Assembly: GCA_019509785.1 (NCBI GenBank) | Contig: JAEKLQ010000059.1 | Span: 1 to 64,000 of the forward strand | DNA from: Fibrobacterota bacterium | Lineage (GTDB): Bacteria; Fibrobacterota; Fibrobacteria; UBA11236 | DNA length: 64,000 nt | Reading direction: 5' to 3' | In this document: one piece after another, positions 50,169-56,968 of the stretch | How the letters are laid out: each line of letters opens with the position of its first letter | Numbering within the stretch: position 1 is the first letter of the stretch | Program-made: the position numbers and the translations under genes | The notes under the pieces: generated by a model | The model's input: only the letters and a program-made list of their open reading frames with translations | Told to the model about the DNA's origin: nothing | Database searches by the model: none

Positions 50169-52195
50169 TTCGCGGCCCAGCCTCCGGGATACACGAACAG
50201 GTCGCGCGAGGACATCATCCATACCACGAGGCGCTTATGATCGAGGTACCCGTCCCCGCGCTTCTTGAGCTTGCCGGGGGCTTCCGGCCCGCCGCCCCAG
50301 CCCATGATCAGGTCCACCGGCCCGCCCAATTCCTTGGCCAGATGGGCGGTGACGCCGGCATGTCGGCAGCCCACGGTCTGGAATACGCCCGTGTAGCTGT
50401 CGCCCAACACCAGCACCGCCGAGGAATCGGAATCCTCGTAAAGGTTGCCGGCATTATCGATGACCTGGCGTCCCAGCACGGATTCGGGAGCGACCTGGCC
50501 CTTCTTCGCGTCCGGCAGGCGCGCCTGGATATCGCCCAGGTTCTCGAAGGTGGTGTCCTTCAGCTTGTAGCTTTTCTTGTCGGCATAAACCGTATCATAC
50601 CAAGAATACTGGCGGATCCGCTCGGCTACCAATTGCGCGGCGGCCTCCAGGCCCACCGTGGTCCAATGCGTATCCTGGCGTTGGTACAAGGCCCGTTTGC
50701 CGTCCTCGCTGGCGGCCTTGATCTGAAGATAAGGATCGAGCAGATCGAGGGTCTCGACGCGGGCCTCGGCCAAATCCCGCATCAGCTTGCGTCCCAGGGG
50801 CTGGGCGATATGGCCGGGAAGGGTATCGGTGCCCGATGCCAGATACTCGGGATAAAGATCCAACTTGGTGGGGATGGGCACGAAGAGGAAGTCGATGCCC
50901 TTGGCCGCCAGTTCGTCCTTGAAGGCAGTGATGGCCGGCACCGGGCTGGCGGGCGCCCCGGGCGCGCTCCAATCGGGGGCAAGCAGATAATCGACCTCGC
51001 GGCGGAAGACCAGGAAATTGTCCTTGGCCATCAGCCCCAACACGGCGTCCGGCTCTTGGGCGGCGAAGGCTTTCAGATCGCGATGGAATAGCCCTAAGCG
51101 CCCGGCCCATTTGGACCAATCGCCTTGGCCGTAATTTTTCTTCTCGGCATCGAGCTTGGCGGCGATGGCATCCAGCCTCCCGTTCAGCCCCTTGTCCAGG
51201 CCGCGGGCCACCGGCTTGCCTTCCTTACGCTGCTGTAAAGGCGTCTTGGTTCCGCCCATCCCGTCAACCACGAAGGCATTGAAAAGCGTATCGGCGAAGG
51301 GATGCCCCTGCAAAATGAAAAGGGGATTGGCCACCCAGTTGCCGGCCAATTCCTTCTTGGCGCCTTCGGGGCTGTCCTCGTAGGGCCAGGCCGATCCGGC
51401 CTTGAGAGGGAGGAGATCGGTATTGTAGGACGGGTACCAGCGCGAGGCCAGGCTGCGGGCCCAATCGATGACCTGGGGCTCACCCAAAACCTTGGTCGCG
51501 TAATCACCGGCGATCTCCGACGTCATGGCGTCGGTGAAGACCTTGGGATCGAGGCGGCCCACCACCGAGGGATAGCCGTCATGATCATCGTCCGGGATTT
51601 CGTTCAGGAAGGAACCGAGCCAAGGCTTGAATTCCAATTCCACCCAGACTTCCTTCACGTTCCCGTTGGCGTGCAGGTATAAGGTCGCGAACTCCTGGTA
51701 GGGCTGGGAAATGTCGGTGGAGTCGCCCCACTTCTCTCCCGTTACGTTGGCGTACGCGTTGGCCAGGCCGGAGGCCTTCTCGAAATTCCACTTGAGCAAA
51801 TGCTCTAGGACCGGCGTCCAGGCCATGGGCCGGGCCTTTTCGGCGCTGGTGAGGGGCGCGAAATCGAGCATCGGTTTCACGTCCTGGATCAGGCCGTTGA
51901 AGGATACGTCGGTCAACCCGATCTTCTTGGGGGGATGGACCGCCTTCCATTCCGGATCGGCGAGCATGACGTTCTTGGAATAGGCGGCGAAGTCCAGCTC
52001 GGCCTCGGTGGGCACGCGCACGCGGCGGACCAGGGCGTGCGAGCGGATGCGGTTGTAATTGGGATTGACGGTCACGACGGCCGGCTCGGCCGTCCCCTTT
52101 TCTTCGACCTGGCAGGCGGAAAGCGCCAGGGCCAGGGCCGCGGACAAGGTAACGGATGCGGTACGGGTAACGTTACAGTTACGGATGATCGGCAT
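50165..52195 (-). CDS. AlgJ/AlgX-like SGNH O-acetyltransferase lipoprotein with unrecognised N-terminal half
   Basis: A 676-residue predicted lipoprotein (signal peptide and Cys28). The C-terminal half resembles AlgX/AlgJ: KDNFLVFRREVDYLLAPDW, then FLFVPIPTKLDLYPEYL, the DTHW motif (Asp508, His510) and LGDSYTG with Ser600 form the expected triad. Such enzymes acetylate secreted polysaccharide in the periplasm; here the lipid anchor would tether it. The first 330 residues match nothing I know; they include DDDHDGYPSVVG near 202-213, a possible Ca-binding loop. GGAGG lies 5 bases before the ATG at 52195. It sits in an operon with an ArnA-like dehydrogenase and the SirB1-like lipoprotein. Confidence 0.75.
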   Translation of the reverse strand: MPIIRNCNVTRTASVTLSAALALALSACQVEEKGTAEPAVVTVNPNYNRIRSHALVRRVRVPTEAELDFAAYSKNVMLADPEWKAVHPPKKIGLTDVSFNGLIQDVKPMLDFAPLTSAEKARPMAWTPVLEHLLKWNFEKASGLANAYANVTGEKWGDSTDISQPYQEFATLYLHANGNVKEVWVELEFKPWLGSFLNEIPDDDHDGYPSVVGRLDPKVFTDAMTSEIAGDYATKVLGEPQVIDWARSLASRWYPSYNTDLLPLKAGSAWPYEDSPEGAKKELAGNWVANPLFILQGHPFADTLFNAFVVDGMGGTKTPLQQRKEGKPVARGLDKGLNGRLDAIAAKLDAEKKNYGQGDWSKWAGRLGLFHRDLKAFAAQEPDAVLGLMAKDNFLVFRREVDYLLAPDWSAPGAPASPVPAITAFKDELAAKGIDFLFVPIPTKLDLYPEYLASGTDTLPGHIAQPLGRKLMRDLAEARVETLDLLDPYLQIKAASEDGKRALYQRQDTHWTTVGLEAAAQLVAERIRQYSWYDTVYADKKSYKLKDTTFENLGDIQARLPDAKKGQVAPESVLGRQVIDNAGNLYEDSDSSAVLVLGDSYTGVFQTVGCRHAGVTAHLAKELGGPVDLIMGWGGGPEAPGKLKKRGDGYLDHKRLVVWMMSSRDLFVYPGGWAAK

Positions 52196-52257
52196 TCGGC
52201 CCTCCCGGAGGCCCGGCGATCCGCCCGGCCTCGCGTGCAAGCGGGAAAATATAGGAA

Positions 52258-53337
52258 TCAGGTCCGGGCGGCCGGGGCCGTGCGGGGAGCATGAATCGAG
52301 AAAGCATGTTCCAGGGTACGGCGCAGGATGCCGGGCAGGCCTTCCCGGGGTTCCCAGCCTAACAAGTCCCTGGCCCGTTCGATGCGCGGCATGCGGCGAT
52401 CGGAATCGGCGTAGCCCTCCCCGTAGAAGGTTTCCGCCGAAACGCTTTCGAGGGGGAGGGAAAGGTAGCCGCGATCGCCGGTGACCGACGCGGCCGCCTC
52501 TCGCATCGATTCCGCCAGCCCGCGGATGGTGGTCTCATTGGCGGGGTTGCCCAGATTGAATATGCGGTTCTTCGCGGCCGCGGGGCGCTCCAGCATGCGG
52601 CCCAACGCCTGGACGGCTTCTTCCACGGCCAAGAAGGTGCGGCGGGCCGTTCCACCGTCGACCAGGGGCAGGGGGCGGCGATCGAGCAGGGCCGCCGTGA
52701 AGCAGGCCAGCACCCTAGGCAAGCCTTCGCCCTCCCGGCCGGGCAGGAAATCCATGCGTGGGCCCAGGAAATTGAAGGGCCGCACCAGGGTGAACTGAAG
52801 GCCCCGCTCCTTATGCAGGGCGTAGACGTAGCGTTCCAGCAATTGCTTGGCGCAGGCGTAGCTCCAGCGTTGGCTGGAAATCGGGCCGAGGAGCAAAGGC
52901 GTTTCCTCCTCGTCCATTTCATACAAGTCGGGGCGGCTTTCACCGGCGCCGGTCCAATGCGCCAAGGTTTGGCCGTACACTTCGCTGGTGGAGAACTGGA
53001 TCAGCCAGCGTCCGGCTTCGGCGCAGAAGTCGGCGATCCTGCGCGCCTGGATGAAATTGCTTTCGATGACATCCACGCCTCGGGTATTGTATTGGGAAGG
53101 ATTGCAGATGGCCGCCAGGGAGATCACCACGTCGCAAGCGGCGAAACGCTCGGTCAAGTCGGCCTGGGCATAGATATCCCCGGCATGGAAGCGGAAATTG
53201 GGGCGTCCCAGATGGTTCGCGATTTTGGCGGAGGACCAATCCCAGCCCTCCACCTGGATGGAGGGATCGGCCAGAAAGGCGTCCAGACAATGGCTGCCGA
53301 TGAAGCCGCCGCAACCCAACAGGGCGATCTTGGCCAT
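52258..53337 (-). CDS. NAD-dependent sugar-nucleotide dehydrogenase/epimerase, ArnA C-terminal-domain-like
   Basis: A 359-residue SDR extended enzyme. The NAD motif is ALLGCGGFIGSHCLDAFL; SSTSEVYG-type serine appears in QFSTSEVYGQTL; the catalytic YxxxK is in SYACAKQLLERYV. RPFNFLGPRMDFLPG and NLGNPANETTI strongly recall the ArnA decarboxylase/dehydrogenase domain, including an Arg in the RRMPRI segment that could correspond to ArnA Arg619. ArnA converts UDP-glucuronate to the 4-keto-pentose used for lipid A modification; UDP-glucuronate decarboxylation is the inferred reaction here. The AlgX-like gene follows after 62 bases, suggesting a common polysaccharide or glycolipid pathway. Confidence 0.85.
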   Translation of the reverse strand: MAKIALLGCGGFIGSHCLDAFLADPSIQVEGWDWSSAKIANHLGRPNFRFHAGDIYAQADLTERFAACDVVISLAAICNPSQYNTRGVDVIESNFIQARRIADFCAEAGRWLIQFSTSEVYGQTLAHWTGAGESRPDLYEMDEEETPLLLGPISSQRWSYACAKQLLERYVYALHKERGLQFTLVRPFNFLGPRMDFLPGREGEGLPRVLACFTAALLDRRPLPLVDGGTARRTFLAVEEAVQALGRMLERPAAAKNRIFNLGNPANETTIRGLAESMREAAASVTGDRGYLSLPLESVSAETFYGEGYADSDRRMPRIERARDLLGWEPREGLPGILRRTLEHAFSIHAPRTAPAART

Positions 53338-53397
53338 GGGTCCACAAACTAGCAAAGGTGATCGCCGCCGTCGGGAATCCGGAGCCGACGACCTTCC

Positions 53398-53403
53398 TAC
53401 CTT
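53398..53403 (+). promoter_or_regulatory. Candidate -10 of the GT-C-like gene
   Basis: TACCTT (TAnnnT pattern) ends 6 bases before ATG 53410, again fitting leaderless initiation. Confidence 0.3.
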
Positions 53404-53409
53404 TGGGCC

Positions 53410-55158
53410 ATGCATTCCCGGGCGTCCCTTCCGCTTTATCTCGCATGCGCCGCCGCCGCCGTCTGGATCGGCGCCTGCTTATGGTTCCCCCTGACCGATA
53501 CGGATATCTGGTGGCATCTGGCGGCGGCCAAATGGATGTGGGCCCACAAGGCTTTCTTGAGGAGCGATCCTTTCAGCCAATCCTCCTTAGGCGCGCCTTG
53601 GACGGATTTGCATTGGGGATTCCAGGTTCTCGCCTCCGCGCTTTGGAAGGCGGGCGGGGCCTTCGCTTTGATCGCCGGGAAATGCCTGGCGGTGATCGGG
53701 GCCGTCGCTTTCGTTCTGCGGCCCCATCTCGATCGCCGTACCTGGCCCTGGCTATTGCCCCTGGCCGCCGCGGGAGCCTATCTGGTCCGCTTCTACCTGG
53801 ACGTGCGTCCGTTGGCTATCACCCTCTTGGGTCTTGGAATCCAATACGCCGTGGTGATGGCCTATTTGCGCGGTCGTTGGCGGCGCCCTTACCTGGTCTT
53901 GATCCCGGTTCAGATCGCCATGGCCAATGTGCAGGGCCTTTACCCGTTGGGATTGATCCTGGTGGGATGCTTGTTGTCCGGCGAATTCCTGGCGCGCCGC
54001 AGCGCGCGAATCGCGCCGGCTTTTCCGGACGACTTCCGGCCGGGAGGAAGGGGCGCGGGCAGTGACGGAGCCGGGCTGGTTCCCTTGCGGCCTTTGGCAT
54101 GGGCATTGGTCCTCATGCTCGCGTCCGGATTCGCAACGCCCTATGGCTGGGACGGATTCCGTTTGCCTCTGGCCCTCTTCGCGCGCATCACGCCCGAGGC
54201 TTCCAACATCTTCTCCCGGGAGATCGCCGAGAACCTGCCCTTCCCGAGCTTGTTCCATACCGACCCCGCCCTGGCGACGGCTTGCCTGGCTTGGGCCGCC
54301 GTCGTGACTTGGACCTTCCTCGGGATCCGGCTTTCGGCGGGAACCTTGTTTCTCTGGGCGGCTTTCGGGGGCTTGGGTCTTATGGCGCAGCGGAACCTGC
54401 CCTTGGCCTTCCTGGCCGGGCTGATGGCGTCCGGACGTAACCTGGACGTTTCCTTAAGGGAAAAGGACTGCGATCCGGAGGCCGGCAAAGCCGGTAGGCG
54501 GCGGCGTTTGGCTTGGGCGGGCGCGGCGGCCCTGCTGGCCGTGGCCGTGGCCTTCGGGCCCCGCTTGCGGGCGGCCTGGGCCTATGAATTACCAGGTTCA
54601 TTGGTTACACCATTCCGCGTTCCTTCGGCGGCCGTGGACCTGCTGGCGGCGCATCCGCTTCCGGGACCCATCCTCAATGAGCTGCGCTTCGGCGGCTACC
54701 TCGAATACCGCCTCTACCCCGAGCCCGCCTTCGTGGACGGGCGCATGATCCTGCGCTCGGCGGATTTCTACCGGGACTTCCTCGCCGCCGCGGATGATCC
54801 GGAAAAGTTCCCGGAGTACCGCGCGCGTTACGGGTTCACCCATGCCTTGCTCCCCATCGCCGAGGACGCCCGTTTCCTGCCCCTGGCGGCCTTCCTGTTG
54901 CGCTCCGGTTGGGATCTGATCTATTGCGATGGGGCCTCGGCCCTGCTTGCCGATCCCGCGCTCCGGGCCGGCGGCATGGCCTTGGATTCGTTACTGCCGG
55001 ACCATCCGCTCGCCGTCGCATTGCGGACGCGGTTCGCCGCCAACCCGCGACTGCTGGGCTTGGCGACCGTGTACGCCGAAGCCTTTTTGCGCGCGGCCGG
55101 GAAGGAACGCGCGGCGTCCGATCTCGACGGCACCCTCGCATCCCCCCCAAGATTTTGA
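53410..55158 (+). CDS. Polytopic GT-C-like membrane protein
   Basis: A 582-residue protein with about eleven membrane helices in the first 410 residues, then a C-terminal soluble domain of about 165 residues. The first periplasmic loop holds FPLTDTDIWWHLAAAKWMWAHKAFLRSDPFS, a DxDxWWHL-type acidic motif shared with GT-C glycosyltransferase-like proteins of uncertain substrate. The C-terminal part contains GPILNELRFGGYLEYRLYPEPAFVDGR, resembling the conserved end of these proteins. It is divergent from the ArnA-like gene, so transfer of a sugar to lipid or protein in the same pathway is a reasonable inference. No ribosome site is apparent. Confidence 0.72.
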   Translation: MHSRASLPLYLACAAAAVWIGACLWFPLTDTDIWWHLAAAKWMWAHKAFLRSDPFSQSSLGAPWTDLHWGFQVLASALWKAGGAFALIAGKCLAVIGAVAFVLRPHLDRRTWPWLLPLAAAGAYLVRFYLDVRPLAITLLGLGIQYAVVMAYLRGRWRRPYLVLIPVQIAMANVQGLYPLGLILVGCLLSGEFLARRSARIAPAFPDDFRPGGRGAGSDGAGLVPLRPLAWALVLMLASGFATPYGWDGFRLPLALFARITPEASNIFSREIAENLPFPSLFHTDPALATACLAWAAVVTWTFLGIRLSAGTLFLWAAFGGLGLMAQRNLPLAFLAGLMASGRNLDVSLREKDCDPEAGKAGRRRRLAWAGAAALLAVAVAFGPRLRAAWAYELPGSLVTPFRVPSAAVDLLAAHPLPGPILNELRFGGYLEYRLYPEPAFVDGRMILRSADFYRDFLAAADDPEKFPEYRARYGFTHALLPIAEDARFLPLAAFLLRSGWDLIYCDGASALLADPALRAGGMALDSLLPDHPLAVALRTRFAANPRLLGLATVYAEAFLRAAGKERAASDLDGTLASPPRF

Positions 55159-55171
55159 GCCATGTCCTCCC

Positions 55172-55199
55172 TTGACAATCGAGCGCGAATGGATATACT
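55172..55199 (+). promoter_or_regulatory. Strong sigma70-type promoter
   Basis: TTGACA (55172-55177), 16 bases, TATACT (55194-55199). This is the best promoter in the window. It lies 13 bases after the preceding gene's stop and directs transcription into the attenuator-like leader. The start is predicted at 55205-55207. Confidence 0.8.
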
Positions 55200-55206
55200 T
55201 GGGAAC

Positions 55207-55317
55207 ATGTCGCACCCGTCCACCCGAGCCCAAATGACCATTTCTTGGTCCCTAGCCTGCGCCAAACGCTGGCAGGTTAAGCGTATTTGGGGCGCGGGGA
55301 GCGGGCACAGCGGCTGA
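55207..55317 (+). CDS. Possible Trp-containing leader peptide (36 codons)
   Basis: The ATG coincides with the predicted transcription start, so it would be translated leaderless. The peptide begins MSHPSTRAQMTISWSLACAK and contains three Trp (residues 14, 22, 28; codons at 55246, 55270, 55288), many for 36 residues. The TGA stop (55315-55317) lies just after the antiterminator strand 55298-55306, so a ribosome finishing translation would cover that strand and let the terminator form. Whether it is translated is unknown; it may be a chance frame over a structured RNA. Confidence 0.4.
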   Translation: MSHPSTRAQMTISWSLACAKRWQVKRIWGAGSGHSG

Positions 55318-55351
55318 TCGTCTAAACAAACGACCGGACCGTCCAGATAAG

Positions 55352-55377
55352 CCCGCTCCTCCCAGAGCGGGTTTTTT
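55352..55377 (+). terminator. Intrinsic terminator of the leader RNA
   Basis: CCCGCTC (55352-55358) pairs with GAGCGGG (55365-55371) around a 6-base loop and is followed directly by six T residues. It ends 33 bases before ATG 55410 of the transporter, so it must be read through for expression from the upstream promoter. Confidence 0.9.
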
Positions 55378-55409
55378 GCGTTTGGGCGATTTCCGGGAGA
55401 AAGGCAAAT

Positions 55410-56663
55410 ATGGCCTCGCGGCCCGATTTGAATAAGAACATCCGGAAGGGATTGGCGGTGGCGGTAACGGCATCGGCGCTCTTCTCGGCGAAATCCGTTT
55501 TCCACAAGCTGTGCTTCCGTTATGGAACGCCGCCCGTGGTGCTGCAAACCCTGCGGGCGTTGTTCTCCCTGCCGTTCTTCGTCTGGCCCTTCGTCGCCCG
55601 GCGCTTCGCCGCCAACTTCATCGCCCGGCGCGCCGCCGCACGGAGCCCCGCCGCCCCCTTCGAGGGCAAGCGGCCTGTCGCGGCCCCAACCTTCGCGGCC
55701 AAGGATGTCCTGATCCTGGCGGTGCTGGGCTTGACCGGCTTCTACGTGGCGAGCCTGTTGGATATGCTGGGGTTGCAATACGTATCGGCGGGCACGGAAA
55801 GGCTGATCCTGTACGTGTATCCCACTCTCGTGATCCTGTTCTCGGCCTTCATTTTCCGCAAAGCCATTCCGCGGGCCCTCTACGCGCCTTTGGCCTTGTC
55901 CTACCTGGGGATAGCCGTTTCCTTCGGGGGGGAAGCGAAAATGGGCGGGAGCCGGTCCTTTTATGGCGGATGCCTGGTTTTCGGGAGCGCGATCTGCTAT
56001 GCCCTTTTCATGGTCTTCCAAGGAAAGCTGGTGCACCGGTACGGCCCGCGTTTTTTCGCCGCCGGTTGCATGCTCTTCTCCTTCGCCGGCTACTTCGTCC
56101 ACTTCCTGATTTGCTATCCGCTCTCGGCCTTGGCGCAGCCGCGCCCGGTGTTGTGGATCGCCGCCTTCACGGCGGTGTTCTGCAACGTGGCCCCGACCTA
56201 TCTGACATCCTACGCCATAAAGCTGGCGGGATCGGGACCGACATCGGTGGCGGGCACGGTGGGACCCGTTTCGACCCTGGTGCTGTCGTCCTGGCTGCTG
56301 GGGGAGAAGGCCGGATGGCCGCAGATCGTGGGGCTGGCGCTGGTGGTAGCGGGGGCGTTACGCCTGTCCGCCGGGGGGAAAGGCGGGGGTCAAGGACCTT
56401 CCTCGCCGCCGGCGCCGGCCAAAGGCGCGTCCGGATCGGCGACAGGCGGCGGCAAGTTCGCGTCTTCCACGGCGCGGGGAACTCCGGCATCGGCGCCGGG
56501 TCGGCGGGCTTCGGCCATGGGGATTTCGGATTCGGCGCGGGCCGTCCCCGTTCCTCCGGAGCTTTCCGATCCGGCCGCGTCGGCAGCCGCCTTTCTGGCG
56601 TCGACGAAAGGCGGAGGCTCTATGGTTTGGGGCCGAGGCAACAGCCATTCGCGCAGCGCATAG
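55410..56663 (+). CDS. EamA-family (DMT superfamily) transporter
   Basis: A 417-residue inner-membrane protein. Two EamA repeats (about residues 15-160 and 190-330) supply ten helices: AVTASALFSAKSVFHKLCFRYGTPPVVLQTLRALFSLPFFVW, SAGTERLILYVYPTLVILFSAF and TSVAGTVGPVSTLVLSSWLLGEK are typical. EamA proteins move amino acids, sugars or other metabolites; the substrate is open. The last 85 residues are Gly/Ser/Ala/Pro-rich and are encoded opposite another gene, so the true C-terminus may be functionally dispensable. It lies behind an attenuator-like leader. GGGAGAAAGG precedes the ATG. Confidence 0.85.
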   Translation: MASRPDLNKNIRKGLAVAVTASALFSAKSVFHKLCFRYGTPPVVLQTLRALFSLPFFVWPFVARRFAANFIARRAAARSPAAPFEGKRPVAAPTFAAKDVLILAVLGLTGFYVASLLDMLGLQYVSAGTERLILYVYPTLVILFSAFIFRKAIPRALYAPLALSYLGIAVSFGGEAKMGGSRSFYGGCLVFGSAICYALFMVFQGKLVHRYGPRFFAAGCMLFSFAGYFVHFLICYPLSALAQPRPVLWIAAFTAVFCNVAPTYLTSYAIKLAGSGPTSVAGTVGPVSTLVLSSWLLGEKAGWPQIVGLALVVAGALRLSAGGKGGGQGPSSPPAPAKGASGSATGGGKFASSTARGTPASAPGRRASAMGISDSARAVPVPPELSDPAASAAAFLASTKGGGSMVWGRGNSHSRSA

Positions 56664-56968
56664 CCGGCCCAAGCCCCTACCGCGCCCATGAGGCCGGCCA
56701 CCGCGCCGGTGGCGGCGATCGCCCCCAGCGGCCCGGGCAAGTGGAAGAGGGGAGCGACGCGATGGGAGAGGATGTGGTGGTTGCGGAAGTCCTGCCAGGC
56801 CGCCGAGCCGGCCCAGGCCGCCGCCGCTCCCAGAAAGCCGGATAGCGCGGCGATGCCCGCGCGGCGCGGCAGCCAGGCCCCGATGGCGCACGCCGCCAAG
56901 GCCGGCCACCACCAAGGAAAGATGTAGCCACCCAGCCAACAAACGCCGAACAGGAGCAAACCCGCCAC
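56390..56968 (-). CDS. Small membrane protein with Ala/Gly-rich tail, downstream of the acylase
   Basis: A 192-residue protein beginning at GTG 56968, which directly follows the TGA of the acylase gene (TGAGTG), so translational coupling is likely. Four hydrophobic segments are seen in the first 115 residues (LLLFGVCWLGGYIFPWWWPALAACAIGAWL, IAALSGFLGAAAAWAG, AIAATGAVAGLMGAVGAWAGYALRE). The tail (about 120-192) is low-complexity and acidic. Its 3' half lies opposite the transporter C-terminus for 274 bases. The family is unknown. Confidence 0.6.
   Translation of the reverse strand: MAGLLLFGVCWLGGYIFPWWWPALAACAIGAWLPRRAGIAALSGFLGAAAAWAGSAAWQDFRNHHILSHRVAPLFHLPGPLGAIAATGAVAGLMGAVGAWAGYALREWLLPRPQTIEPPPFVDARKAAADAAGSESSGGTGTARAESEIPMAEARRPGADAGVPRAVEDANLPPPVADPDAPLAGAGGEEGP

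Larger units (their letters stand above)
55204..55378 (+). ncRNA. Attenuator-like leader RNA of the EamA transporter gene
   Basis: The RNA starts at the strong promoter and ends in an intrinsic terminator 32 bases before the transporter ATG. A possible three-way junction is visible: P1 CCCAAAT (55229-55235)/ATTTGGG (55285-55291); P2 GACCA (55236-55240)/TGGTC (55246-55250); P3 within 55256-55276 (GCCA/TGGC, CCT/AGG). GGAGCGGGC (55298-55306) is perfectly complementary over 9 bases to GCCCGCTCC (55351-55359), the 5' arm of the terminator, giving mutually exclusive structures. This is a transcription attenuator, riboswitch-like or ribosome-mediated. It matches no riboswitch consensus I recognise. 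Confidence 0.7.

Noticed and set aside
55204-55378. 6S RNA or another known housekeeping small RNA
   Set aside because: Length and promoter would fit, but the long 6S-type rod with closing 5'/3' stem is not seen, and the terminator-alternative pairing next to a transporter gene fits an attenuator better.
55204-55378. Known riboswitches (TPP, SAM-I, cobalamin, guanidine-I, fluoride, purine) or T-box
   Set aside because: None of their conserved boxes could be found by eye; a covariance-model search would decide.
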